NCBI GenBank assembly: GCA_036015235.1
Contig: CP107926.1
Coordinates: forward strand, 1,302,001-1,366,000
DNA length: 64,000 nucleotides
Source: Streptomyces sp. NBC_00433
Lineage (GTDB): Bacteria; Actinomycetota; Actinomycetes; Streptomycetales; Streptomycetaceae
Reading direction: 5' to 3'
Made by a program: the position numbers and the translations under genes. Below, piece after piece: positions 1 to 8,433 of the stretch. The notes beneath the pieces were generated by a model. That model was not told the DNA's origin and made no database searches. It worked only from the letters and a program-made list of their open reading frames with translations. Within the stretch, counting starts at the first letter, position 1. Every line of letters starts with the position of its first letter.

Positions 1-1
1 G

Positions 2-526
2 CTCAAAGGCGCGATGTACTCGCTCTTCGCCGCCGGCCTGATGTTCCCGATGGTCATCGCGATCACTCCGCTCTACATCGTCATCAAGGACCTCGGCCTC
101 ATCGACAACCTGCTCGGCGTGATCGTCCCGCAGATCGCCTTCGGCCTGCCGACGACTGTCATCATCCTGGTGCCGTTCCTGCGCGCCATACCCAATGAGA
201 TCGAGGAGGCCGCCGCGATCGACGGTACGAGCCGACTCGGATTCTTCGTCCGCATGGTGATCCCGCTGTCGGTGCCCGGTGTGGTGACAGTCGCCATCCT
301 CGCTTTCATCGGCAGCTGGAACAACTACGTCCTGCCTCTGTACATCCTCAATTCGCAGGCCAATTTCACCCTGCCACTCGGCGTCCAGGCGTTCTCCTCG
401 CAATACTCCACCGACACGGCGAAGGTCCTCGCGTTCACCTCGCTCGCGATGCTGCCCGCGCTGGTCTTCTTCTCCATTTTCGAGAAACGGATCGTCGGCG
501 GTCTCACGGGCGCTGTGAAGGGCTGA
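2..526 (+). CDS. Carbohydrate ABC transporter permease, MalG type (5' truncated)
   Basis: Inner-membrane permease of a CUT1-type sugar importer. The reading frame is open to the window edge, so the N-terminus lies outside; 174 residues remain. Visible are several hydrophobic membrane segments and the cytoplasmic EAA loop that contacts the ATPase (EEAAAIDGTSRLGFFVRMVI, about residues 66-85 of the visible part), followed by the usual SWNNYVLPL segment and a basic C-terminus. The GH51 gene follows 117 bp downstream in the same direction, which suggests an arabino-oligosaccharide importer. The substrate is inferred only from that neighbour. Confidence 0.9.
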   Translation, partial: LKGAMYSLFAAGLMFPMVIAITPLYIVIKDLGLIDNLLGVIVPQIAFGLPTTVIILVPFLRAIPNEIEEAAAIDGTSRLGFFVRMVIPLSVPGVVTVAILAFIGSWNNYVLPLYILNSQANFTLPLGVQAFSSQYSTDTAKVLAFTSLAMLPALVFFSIFEKRIVGGLTGAVKG

Positions 527-643
527 TATCCGCTGCAGAACACGCACCCGTTGTGAGCCTGCCCGTGCCGTACCCCGGCAGGGGCAGGCCGCTGAGCGGC
601 CCCTTCGCTCGGCCCGCGCCACCCCCAGACAAGGACCACTGAA

Positions 644-2143
644 TTGCCCCGCGCGCACATCACGCTCAACAGGCAGGCGCTCATCGCTCCTGTCCGACGA
701 CGCACCTTCGGCTCGTTCGTCGAGCACCTCGGCCGCTGCGTCTACACCGGCCTCTACGAGCCGGGACACCCGACCGCGAACGACGACGGATTCCGCATGG
801 ACGTCGTCGAACTCGTCAAGGAGCTCGGCAGCACGACCGTCCGCTACCCGGGCGGAAACTTCGTCTCCGGCTTCCGGTGGGAGGACGCGGTCGGTCCGCG
901 GGAGCAGCGCCCGGTGCGCCGCGACCTCGCGTGGCACGCACTCGAATCGAACCAGGTCGGCCTCGACGAGTTCGCCAGATGGCTCAAGCTCACCGGCTCC
1001 GAGCTGATGCTGGCGGTCAACGTCGCCACGCGAGGCATCCTGCCCGCCCTGGACCTGCTCGAGTACGCCAACCACCCGTCCGGCACGGCGCTGTCGGACC
1101 TTCGCGTCGCCAACGGCACGCCGGACCCACACGACGTCCGCATGTGGTGTCTCGGCAACGAGATGGACGGACCCTGGCAGACCGGCTTCATGACGGCTGA
1201 CGACTACGGCAAGATCGCCGCCCGCACCGCCGCCGCGATGAAGATGGCGGACAAGGACCTCGAACTCGTCGTCTGCGGTTCCTCCGGGTCCGGCATGCCG
1301 ACGTTCGGCGACTGGGAGCGCACGGTACTGGAGCACGCCTACGACCATGTCGACTACGTCTCGTGCCACGCGTACTACCAGGAGCACGACGGCGACCTCG
1401 GCTCCTTCCTCGCCTCGGCAACCGACATGGACTACTTCATCGACACCGTCGTCGCGACCGCCAACCACGTGGGGTTCAAGAAGCGCTCGGACAAGAAGAT
1501 CAACATCTCCTTCGACGAGTGGAACGTCTGGTACCTCAAGGAGCACATGGAGTCGCAGGAGGTCGACACCGAGTGGCGGCACGCTCCTCGGCAACTGGAG
1601 GACATATACACGGTGGCGGATGCCGTCGTCGTCGGCAACCTCCTGATGACGCTCCTCAAGCGCAGCGACCGCGTCACCTCGGCGTCGCTCGCACAACTCG
1701 TCAACGTGATCGCGCCGATCATGACCGAGCCCGGCGGGCCGGCCTGGCGGCAGACGACCTTCTACCCGTTCTCGATCACCAGCCGGCTCGCGTCCGGCGA
1801 CGTGATCCGGCCCGTGATCGAGACGCCGGCCTATGAGACGGCGCGGCACGGCGAGGCAGCCGTCGTCGACGCCGTCGCGACCGTCGACGGGGACCGCGCC
1901 GCGGTCTTCCTCGTCAACCGCGACCTCGCCGAGGCCGCGCAGGTCACGATCGACGTGCGCGGCCTCGGCTCGTCGCGCGTCGTCGAGGCGGTCACGCTCG
2001 CCGACTCCGATGCCTACGCGAAGAACACGCTCGCCGAGCAGGACCGGGTCACCCCGTCCGCGAACACCAGCGCGGCGCTTGCCGACGGGATGCTCACCAT
2101 CGACCTGCCGCCGGTCTCCTGGACGGCGATCGCCCTCGGCTGA
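644..2143 (+). CDS. abfA: GH51 alpha-L-arabinofuranosidase, cytoplasmic
   Basis: Retaining arabinofuranosidase that removes L-arabinofuranosyl ends from imported arabino(xylo)oligosaccharides. The 499-residue length matches the family, and no signal peptide is present. The catalytic acid/base is Glu173 in CLGNEMDGPW and the nucleophile is Glu292 in SFDEWNVW; both sit in a (beta/alpha)8 barrel followed by a C-terminal beta-sandwich. The start is TTG, supported by AAGGA about 8 nt upstream; no better start exists nearby. It follows a sugar permease gene and is probably the last gene of that operon, since a strong hairpin lies just beyond the stop. Confidence 0.93.
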   Translation: MPRAHITLNRQALIAPVRRRTFGSFVEHLGRCVYTGLYEPGHPTANDDGFRMDVVELVKELGSTTVRYPGGNFVSGFRWEDAVGPREQRPVRRDLAWHALESNQVGLDEFARWLKLTGSELMLAVNVATRGILPALDLLEYANHPSGTALSDLRVANGTPDPHDVRMWCLGNEMDGPWQTGFMTADDYGKIAARTAAAMKMADKDLELVVCGSSGSGMPTFGDWERTVLEHAYDHVDYVSCHAYYQEHDGDLGSFLASATDMDYFIDTVVATANHVGFKKRSDKKINISFDEWNVWYLKEHMESQEVDTEWRHAPRQLEDIYTVADAVVVGNLLMTLLKRSDRVTSASLAQLVNVIAPIMTEPGGPAWRQTTFYPFSITSRLASGDVIRPVIETPAYETARHGEAAVVDAVATVDGDRAAVFLVNRDLAEAAQVTIDVRGLGSSRVVEAVTLADSDAYAKNTLAEQDRVTPSANTSAALADGMLTIDLPPVSWTAIALG

Positions 2144-2162
2144 GCGACGGCACGCAGCACAT

Positions 2163-2196
2163 CCGGCGCCGCGTCAGGCCTGCTTCGCGGCGCCGG
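2163..2196. terminator. Hairpin between convergent genes
   Basis: A perfect 11-bp stem (CCGGCGCCGCG paired with CGCGGCGCCGG) around a 12-nt loop. It lies between the convergent GH51 and LarA-like genes and includes the stop codon of the latter. It has no T-run, as is common for actinobacterial terminators, and could serve both directions. Confidence 0.6.
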
Positions 2197-3472
2197 AGCC
2201 GTCAAGGTAGGGAATCGTCTGCGGGCCCTCGGGCAGCACGCACAGCCGCGCCCCCGGCCCGGCGGCGGCCAGCGCCCGGGCCACGGTTTCCGAGACGTCC
2301 CGGGTCTGCCGCAGGTGCGCGGCTGCCAGTTCGTCGTCGGTCAGGTAGGAGGTGGCCATCACCACGTTGCTTCCCGCCTGGATGCGGGCCTGGATCTGCA
2401 CCTGCCACTGGTCGGGGACGGTCTCGGCGGCGGAGCGTGCCCCGATCGTCCTCAGCAGTTCCTGCGGCGAGGCCGCCGAGGCCAGGACCTGGCGGTAGGA
2501 GCCGTGGTCGGGGAAGCCGTCGCGGCATTCGGCGGCGCACACGATCGTCCCTCCCGGTCTGACGACCTGGAAGGCGGCCGACATCCCCTTCACCGCCTGG
2601 TAGAGGTTCTGGTCGAGCGGGAAGCCGGAGTTGGTCGTGACGACCACGTCGAACGGCTCGGGCACCGGGCGCATGGCCATGCGGGTGACGGCGGTCGTGG
2701 CGGCGGCGTGCATGGGGAGCAGGTCCCCGCCGAACGCGGCGACGATGTCCTTGTCCCGGTTCAGGATCACGTCGAGGGCGAAGGTGACGCCGGTGGCTGC
2801 CGCGATGGCGCGAACATCGTCGTGGACGGGGTTTCCACGGGTGACGCCCCAGGTGGCGCGGGGGCTGCCGATACGGGCGGCGTCGTGGAGGACGAGTACG
2901 GTCTCCAGTGCGGCCAGCCCGGGGGCGACGAGCTTGGGGCCGCCGGAGAAGCCCGCGAAGAAGTGCGGTTCGACGAACCCGGTGGTGATCCGCACGTCCG
3001 CCTCGACCCATTCCTTGTCGAGCCACACCGGCACCCCGTCGCCGTGGGTGCCCATCCAGGTCAGCCGGCTCCGGTCGCGTGCGTCGTGGTTGACCACGCG
3101 CACCCGGTCGACGATGTCGTCGCCGAGCATCCGCCGCAGTTCGGCGTCGGTGTTGCCGCGGTGGGTCCCGGTGGCGACCAGGATCACCACGTCGTCGAGC
3201 CGTACGATCCCCTCCATTTCCGCGAGGACGGCGGGGATCATGAGATGCCGCGGCTGTGGGCGGGTGCCGTCGCACATCGAGATCGCCACCGTGTGCCCGG
3301 GGCGGATACGCTCCCGCAGCGGAGGCCCGGCGACCGGGTGCCGCAGCGCCGCGGTCAGTACCGCGGCCTGGTCGCGAGCGGCCTCGTGGTGCACCGGTTC
3401 GACCACGGTGGTCACCGCGGGGTCGACGTCGATGTCCAGCCCGCTCTCGCCGTAGGCCAGGCGTGTCCTCAC
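2174..3472 (-). CDS. LarA-family (nickel-pincer lactate racemase-like) protein
   Basis: Member of the LarA/DUF2088 superfamily, 432 residues, the usual length. The diagnostic core GFVEPHFFAGFSGGPKLVAP supplies the His and the Lys that in LarA hold the pyridinium-nickel pincer cofactor, with a further conserved His in VVNHDARDRS. The known activity of LarA is lactate racemisation; other family members are thought to epimerise longer 2-hydroxy acids. Here the gene lies 25 bp downstream of a FadR-type regulator and divergent from L-fuconate dehydratase, so C2-epimerisation of an aldonate is a reasonable guess. GTG start with GGGAAGA immediately upstream. The substrate is unknown. Confidence 0.85.
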   Translation of the reverse strand: MRTRLAYGESGLDIDVDPAVTTVVEPVHHEAARDQAAVLTAALRHPVAGPPLRERIRPGHTVAISMCDGTRPQPRHLMIPAVLAEMEGIVRLDDVVILVATGTHRGNTDAELRRMLGDDIVDRVRVVNHDARDRSRLTWMGTHGDGVPVWLDKEWVEADVRITTGFVEPHFFAGFSGGPKLVAPGLAALETVLVLHDAARIGSPRATWGVTRGNPVHDDVRAIAAATGVTFALDVILNRDKDIVAAFGGDLLPMHAAATTAVTRMAMRPVPEPFDVVVTTNSGFPLDQNLYQAVKGMSAAFQVVRPGGTIVCAAECRDGFPDHGSYRQVLASAASPQELLRTIGARSAAETVPDQWQVQIQARIQAGSNVVMATSYLTDDELAAAHLRQTRDVSETVARALAAAGPGARLCVLPEGPQTIPYLDGSGAAKQA

Positions 3473-3497
3473 TCTTCCCGTCCTTCCGGCCCGCCAG

Positions 3498-4205
3498 TCA
3501 CGGACGGCTGCCCGCGCTGCCGCCCTCCTGGTCGAAGTGCTCGCGCAGCCACTGCTCGGTCGTGCTCACATGGATCAGGGCAGCGGCCTCGGCCAGGGCG
3601 CGGTCCCGTGCGACCAGCGCGTTGTAGATCGCCCGGTGCTCCGCCACGGTCCGGTCGCCGGCCTTGTCGTCGACCAGCCCGCGCCACACCCGGGCACGTA
3701 CCGTCCGGCTGGAGATGCCCTCCAGCAGGGTGGCCAGCGTGCTGTTGCCGGCGGAGGCGATGACGGCACGGTGGAAGGCGGCGTCGTGCTTGTTGAGCAG
3801 CTCGACGTCGTCGCGGGCGAGCGTCATGGCGTCCAGGTGGTACTTGATCTCGGTGAGGTCTTCCTCGGTGATCCGGCCGGCAGCCAGACCGGTGGCGATC
3901 GGTTCGAAGAGTCTGCGGACCTCGGTCAGCTCCAGCATCTTGTCGCCGCGGAGCAGTTCCACCGCGGACCCGAGGCCTTCCAGCAGCAGCGCCGGCTCAA
4001 GGCTGGTCACATAGGTGCCGTCGCCCCGCCGGATCTCCAGGACCCGTGCGACGACGAGGGCTTTGACCGCCTCGCGCATCAGGTTGCGGGAGAGCCCGAG
4101 GTCCGAGGCCAGCTGCTGTTCCGGAGGCAGTTTCGCCCCGGGGAGAAGCTCTCCCGACTGGATGAGTTCCCTGATCCGGGCGATGGCTTTGTCGGTCAGT
4201 GACAT
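3498..4205 (-). CDS. FadR-subfamily GntR transcriptional regulator (FCD domain)
   Basis: DNA-binding regulator of 235 residues: an N-terminal winged helix (SGELLPGAKLPPEQQLASDL and the following LSRNLMREAVKAL) and an all-helical FCD ligand domain with the metal-binding pattern D-x3-H (NKHDAAFHRAV) and a later EHRAIYNAL His. FCD domains usually bind sugar acids or other carboxylates. The ATG at 4205 is preferred because GGGAGTGGGGGA lies 8-9 nt upstream. A longer frame to 4274 would place its start codon inside a perfect palindrome that is more likely the operator. It probably controls itself, the LarA gene and the divergent fuconate dehydratase. Confidence 0.9.
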   Translation of the reverse strand: MSLTDKAIARIRELIQSGELLPGAKLPPEQQLASDLGLSRNLMREAVKALVVARVLEIRRGDGTYVTSLEPALLLEGLGSAVELLRGDKMLELTEVRRLFEPIATGLAAGRITEEDLTEIKYHLDAMTLARDDVELLNKHDAAFHRAVIASAGNSTLATLLEGISSRTVRARVWRGLVDDKAGDRTVAEHRAIYNALVARDRALAEAAALIHVSTTEQWLREHFDQEGGSAGSRP

Positions 4206-4258
4206 CGATGGTCCCCCACTCCCCTGCAGGCGCCGCATGAGACTAGCAGGGTCATCCA

Positions 4259-4274
4259 ATGTCTGACCAGACAT
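4259..4274. promoter_or_regulatory. Palindromic operator candidate ATGTCTGACCAGACAT
   Basis: Perfect inverted repeat with 7-bp arms (ATGTCTG/CAGACAT) and a 2-bp centre, located 54 bp upstream of the FadR-type regulator start and in the shared divergent control region. The spacing and GAC-GTC core resemble FadR-subfamily operators, so self-control by the adjacent regulator is likely. Confidence 0.6.
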
Positions 4275-4407
4275 GGGATGGATAATCCCTGGTCGCGCGA
4301 CATGCCCCCGTATCGCCCGCAGTCGGCCCCACCTGCAGCGTCAACAGCCGTTCTGCGCCGTCCTCTAGACAGGCGGTCGGCGTGGCCCGTATAAATCCAT
4401 CCCATGT
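4271..4407. repeat. 13-bp inverted repeat bracketing the divergent promoter region
   Basis: ACATGGGATGGAT at 4271-4283 recurs as its exact reverse complement ATCCATCCCATGT at 4395-4407. The left copy overlaps the palindrome at 4259-4274. The right copy lies in the leader of the fuconate dehydratase gene, 58 bp before its start. It could be a paired operator allowing DNA looping, or two copies of one binding site in opposite orientation. Confidence 0.55.
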
Positions 4408-4465
4408 CATGGATGCAGCAATGCCCCTGGGCGCATACCCATGGGATCCGGAAGGGCCAGGGCGT

Positions 4466-5770
4466 ATGGCCGAGCTGATCATCGCCGTGGAGACGGCCGA
4501 TGTCCGCTTCCCCACCTCGCTCGACCTGGACGGATCCGACGCGATGAACCCGGAGCCGGACTACTCGGGTGCCTACGTGACCGTACGGACCAGCAGCGGG
4601 GCGACGGGCTACGGCCTGGCCTTCACCGTGGGCCGGGGCAACGAGGTGGAGGTCGCCGCCGTCCAGTCCCTCGCCCGACTCGTGGTGGGCCTGCCGGTCG
4701 ACGAGGTGCTGGGCGACCTCGGCGGCTTCTCGCGCCGCCTGACCGGCGACAGCCAACTGCGGTGGCTGGGGCCGGAGAAGGGCGTGATCCACATGGCCGC
4801 GGCGGCGATCGTCAACGCCGTCTGGGACCTCTACGGCCGCCGGGAGGGCAAGCCGGTCTGGCGCCTGCTGGCCGAGCTGTCCCCTGAGCAGTTGGTCGAC
4901 CTGGTGGACTTCCGCTATCTGCGGGAGGCCCTGACCCGCGAGGAGGCTCTGGACATCCTGCGCCGAGCCGAGCCCGGCCGGGCCGAGCGGGCCGAGCGGC
5001 TGATGTCCGAGGGGTTCCCCGCCTACACCACCACACCGGGCTGGCTCGGCTACTCCGACGAGAAACTGGTCCGCCTGTCGAAGGCCGCCGTCGCCGAGGG
5101 CTTCACGCAGATCAAGCTGAAGGTGGGGGCGGACCCCGACGAAGACGTCCGGCGGATGCGGCTGGCCCGCGAGGCGGTCGGACCGGACATCCGTATCGCC
5201 GTCGACGCAAACCAGGCGTGGGGCGTGCAGCAGGCGATCGAGTGGATGCGGCAGCTGGCTCCCTACGACCCCTACTGGATCGAGGAGCCCACCTCCCCTG
5301 ACGACATCCTCGGCCATGCCGCCGTCCGCAAGGCGGTCGCGCCGATCAAGGTGGCCACCGGGGAGCACACGCACAACCAGGTGATGTTCAAGCAGCTGCT
5401 GCAGGCCGGCTCCCTTGACATCCTGCAGATGGACGCCAGCAGGACCGCGGGGGTGACGGAGAACGTCGCGATCCTGCTGCTGGCCGCCAAGTTCGGCGTC
5501 CCGGTGTGCCCGCACGCCGGAGGCCTGGGCCTGTGCGAGATGGTCCAGCACCTGGCCATGTTCGACTACGTGGCCGTCTCCGGCTCCATGCGGAACCGCG
5601 TCATCGAGTACGTCGACCACCTCCACGAGCACTTCACCGACCCGGTGCGCATCCGCCAGGGGCGCTATCTGGCGCCGACCGCCCCCGGGCTGAGCGCCGA
5701 GCTGCACGCGCAGTCAGCGGCCGCCCACCGCTTCCCCGAGGGCGCCGTGTGGAGGCGGAAGGCGGCATGA
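4466..5770 (+). CDS. fucD: L-fuconate dehydratase (enolase superfamily)
   Basis: Dehydrates L-fuconate to 2-keto-3-deoxy-L-fuconate in oxidative L-fucose breakdown. The N-terminus has the family signature [16 protein letters not shown]. The barrel shows the KxK base at Lys217/Lys219, metal ligands Asp247, Glu273 (WIEEP) and Glu300 (TGEH), and catalytic His350 (CPHAGG). From memory, these numbers run one below those of the characterised Xanthomonas enzyme, so alignment should be essentially gap-free. Start chosen at ATG 4466, with GGAAGGG upstream; a GTG at 4382 would put the inverted repeat inside the coding region. It heads a run of four genes with a CUT2 importer. Confidence 0.92.
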   Translation: MAELIIAVETADVRFPTSLDLDGSDAMNPEPDYSGAYVTVRTSSGATGYGLAFTVGRGNEVEVAAVQSLARLVVGLPVDEVLGDLGGFSRRLTGDSQLRWLGPEKGVIHMAAAAIVNAVWDLYGRREGKPVWRLLAELSPEQLVDLVDFRYLREALTREEALDILRRAEPGRAERAERLMSEGFPAYTTTPGWLGYSDEKLVRLSKAAVAEGFTQIKLKVGADPDEDVRRMRLAREAVGPDIRIAVDANQAWGVQQAIEWMRQLAPYDPYWIEEPTSPDDILGHAAVRKAVAPIKVATGEHTHNQVMFKQLLQAGSLDILQMDASRTAGVTENVAILLLAAKFGVPVCPHAGGLGLCEMVQHLAMFDYVAVSGSMRNRVIEYVDHLHEHFTDPVRIRQGRYLAPTAPGLSAELHAQSAAAHRFPEGAVWRRKAA

Positions 5771-5848
5771 GCGGCCCGCGCCGCATCCGCCTCCGCAGCT
5801 GACCCAGCCCGCCCCGTACGCGCAAATGACCCCGAGGAGACCAGAGCA

Positions 5849-6904
5849 ATGAAGCCAGCCTCCAGCAGAACCACGGCCCTGGCAGCCGTCCTCGCCGCCG
5901 TGGCGATCCCGGTGCTCGCCGCGTGCAACTCCGACTCCGGCGGCTCGTCCGCCGTCGGCGTGGACTACCCCCGCTCCGACACCGACTTCTGGAACTCGTA
6001 CATCAAGTACACGCCGCAGTTCGCCAAGCAGCTCAAGATGACGCTGAAGACGACGAACTCCCAGAACGACGTGGCCAAGCTCACCGCCAACATCCAGACC
6101 TTCATCAGCCAGGGCGTCAAGGGCGTGGCGATGGCTCCGCAGGACACCGCCGCGATCGCCCCGACGCTCGACCAGCTGGCGAGCAAGAAGATACCCGTCG
6201 TCACCGTCGACACCCGCCCCGACAGCGGCAAGGTGTACATGGTGGTCCGTGCCGACAACCGGGCCTACGGCGAGAAGGCCTGCCAGTTCCTCGGCGCCAA
6301 GCTCGGCGGCAAGGGGGAGGTCGTCATGCTGGAGGGCGACCTGTCCTCGATCAACGGCCGGGACCGCACGGAAGCCTTCAACTCCTGCATGAAGCAGGAC
6401 TTCCCCGGCATCAAGGTCTACGGGGAGGCCACCAACTGGGACGGCGCCACCGCGGCGCAGAAGCTGCAGACGGACCTGACCGCCCACCCCGGCATCAAGG
6501 GCGTCTACATGCAGTCCAGCTTCGCCCTGTCCGGCACCTTGCAGGTCCTCAAGCAGAAGGGGCTGCTCGTGAGCCCCGGCGACCCCAAGCACGTCTTCGT
6601 CGTGTCCAACGACGGCATCCCGGAGGAACTCAGCGACATCGCCGCAGGCAAGATCGACGCCACCGTCTCCCAGCCGGCCGACCTGTACGCCAAGTACGCG
6701 CTGTACTACCTGCAGGCCGCCCTGGACGGGAAGACCTTCAAGCCGGGCAAGACCGACCACGCCAGCACCATCATCCAGGTCCGCCCGGGGGTCCTGGAGG
6801 ACCAGCTGTCCGCACCGCTCGTGACGGCCGACGGCGCCACGTACGGCGGGGTGGCCAGTGTGAAGAACACGGACACCTCCCTGTGGGGCAACCACCTCGG
6901 CTGA
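5849..6904 (+). CDS. Sugar ABC transporter substrate-binding lipoprotein (RbsB-like)
   Basis: Extracellular sugar receptor of 351 residues, periplasmic-binding-protein type 1 fold. A lipoprotein signal peptide ends in the lipobox LAAC (Cys about residue 26). Sugar-contact-type segments such as NSQNDVAKLTANIQTFISQG and VVTVDTRPDSG are present. GAGGAG lies upstream of the ATG. It sits 78 bp after fuconate dehydratase and 20 bp before its ATPase, so a single operon is likely, with L-fucose or a related 6-deoxyhexose as the expected cargo (inferred from context). Confidence 0.93.
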   Translation: MKPASSRTTALAAVLAAVAIPVLAACNSDSGGSSAVGVDYPRSDTDFWNSYIKYTPQFAKQLKMTLKTTNSQNDVAKLTANIQTFISQGVKGVAMAPQDTAAIAPTLDQLASKKIPVVTVDTRPDSGKVYMVVRADNRAYGEKACQFLGAKLGGKGEVVMLEGDLSSINGRDRTEAFNSCMKQDFPGIKVYGEATNWDGATAAQKLQTDLTAHPGIKGVYMQSSFALSGTLQVLKQKGLLVSPGDPKHVFVVSNDGIPEELSDIAAGKIDATVSQPADLYAKYALYYLQAALDGKTFKPGKTDHASTIIQVRPGVLEDQLSAPLVTADGATYGGVASVKNTDTSLWGNHLG

Positions 6905-6924
6905 CCGGAAAGGCGACACCAGTC

Positions 6925-8433
6925 ATGGGTACGGCAGCGCCCGTCGCCGAGGCGTCGGGAATCGTCAAGCAGTTCGACTCCACCGTGGCGCTCGACGACG
7001 CCCACATCACGATCCACCAGGGACAGACCCACGCACTCGTCGGCCGCAACGGCGCGGGAAAGTCCACCCTGGTGTCCATCATGACCGGCCTGCAGGCCCC
7101 CGACCGGGGAACTGTCGCCTTCGACGGCCGGCCCGCCCCGCGGCTGGCGGACCGCGACGCCTGGCGCAGAAGAGTCGCCTGCGTCTACCAGAAGTCCACG
7201 ATCATCCCGGAAGTGACCGTCGCGGAGAACCTGTTCCTGCACCGCCTGGACCGCGGGCCGCTCGGGCTGGTCCGCTGGAGTGAGGTCCGGCGCAAGTCCC
7301 GCGAACTGCTGGAGACGTGGTCGGTGGACGTGGACGTACGCCTCCCGGCCCGAGAACTGACCATCGAACAGCGCCAGTTCGTCGAGATCGCGCGGGCGCT
7401 CTCCTTCGGCGCGCGGTTCATCGTCCTCGACGAGCCGACCGCCCAGCTGGACGGTGCGGCCATCAGCCGGCTTTTCGCCCGGATCGAGGACCTCCAGCAG
7501 CAGGGCGTGACCTTCCTGTTCATCAGCCATCACCTGCAGGAGGTCTACGACATCTGCGACACCGTGACGGTCTTCCGCGACGCCCGCCACGTCCTCACCG
7601 CGTCCGTGGCGGACCTGCCGCGCGGCGAGCTGGTGGCCGCCATGACGGGCGACGCTGCGGCCACCGGCCGGCGCGGGTCACGCCGGCCGCCCCCGTCCGG
7701 CGCGGGCGGCACTCTCGCCGTCGGGTCCCTCACCAGCGCCGGCGCCTACCAGGGCGTCTCGTTCGAGGTCGGCGCCGGCGAGATCGTCGGTCTGGCCGGC
7801 GCTGCGGGCAGCGGCCGCACCGAGGTCGCGGAAACCGTCGTGGGACTGCGCGCCGCCGACAGCGGGACCGTGGACATCGCCGGTGTCCGTCCCCGGCCCG
7901 GCAGCGTTCCCGGCACGCTCGCCGCGGGAGTCGGCTTCGTCCCCCAGGACCGGCACCACCAGGGGTACGTGCCGCACATGTCCATCGCCGACAACGGCAC
8001 CCTGACCGTCCCCCGCCGCCTGGGCAGTTACGGATTCATCAACGGGCGGGTGCGCGAGGAGCTCGCGCGGGCGGCGATCGACGACCTGGCCATCAAGACA
8101 CCCGGCCCCGACCTGCCTGTCGCCGGACTGTCAGGGGGCAACCAGCAGAAGGTGGTCATGGCCCGTGCCCTCGCCAACGACCCGAGACTGCTGGTCCTGA
8201 TCAGCCCGACCGCGGGCGTCGACGTCCGGTCCAAGGAGTTCCTGCTGCACAAGGTGGAGGAGACGGCCGCCGGCGGCACCGCCGTCCTGCTCGCCTCCGA
8301 CGAACTGGACGACCTGCGCATCTGCGACCGGGTCCTGGTCATGGTCCAGGGCCACGTCGTCGCCGAAATGCCCCGCGGATGGAACGACCACGACCTGGTG
8401 GCCGCCATGGAAGGAGTGGACCTCGATGCCTGA
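6925..8433 (+). CDS. Sugar ABC transporter ATP-binding protein, two fused NBDs (RbsA-like)
   Basis: Double nucleotide-binding ATPase of 502 residues energising the adjacent CUT2 importer. NBD1 is intact: Walker A GRNGAGKS, signature-like LTIEQRQ, Walker B FIVLDEPTAQLD. NBD2 is degenerate: Walker A is AGAAGSGRTE (Arg for Lys) and the Walker B region reads LLVLISPTAGVD, lacking the Asp-Glu pair, while the signature LSGGNQQK is kept. Asymmetric NBDs are normal in this family, and I recall a similar ..PTAGVD form in related actinobacterial proteins. The 3' end overlaps the permease start by 8 bp. Confidence 0.93.
   Translation: MGTAAPVAEASGIVKQFDSTVALDDAHITIHQGQTHALVGRNGAGKSTLVSIMTGLQAPDRGTVAFDGRPAPRLADRDAWRRRVACVYQKSTIIPEVTVAENLFLHRLDRGPLGLVRWSEVRRKSRELLETWSVDVDVRLPARELTIEQRQFVEIARALSFGARFIVLDEPTAQLDGAAISRLFARIEDLQQQGVTFLFISHHLQEVYDICDTVTVFRDARHVLTASVADLPRGELVAAMTGDAAATGRRGSRRPPPSGAGGTLAVGSLTSAGAYQGVSFEVGAGEIVGLAGAAGSGRTEVAETVVGLRAADSGTVDIAGVRPRPGSVPGTLAAGVGFVPQDRHHQGYVPHMSIADNGTLTVPRRLGSYGFINGRVREELARAAIDDLAIKTPGPDLPVAGLSGGNQQKVVMARALANDPRLLVLISPTAGVDVRSKEFLLHKVEETAAGGTAVLLASDELDDLRICDRVLVMVQGHVVAEMPRGWNDHDLVAAMEGVDLDA

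Noticed and set aside
2315..3763. 482-codon plus-strand frame opposite the LarA-like gene
   Set aside because: Composition is that of an antisense shadow, and the minus strand carries a clear LarA family protein.
4382..4465. GTG start 28 codons upstream of the fuconate dehydratase start
   Set aside because: The extra residues match nothing, they contain the 13-bp inverted repeat, and ATG 4466 has the better ribosome site and family-typical N-terminus.
5923..6924. Extension of the ATPase frame back into the receptor gene
   Set aside because: The first 334 codons are shadow sequence over the RbsB-like gene; similarity to ABC ATPases starts at ATG 6925.
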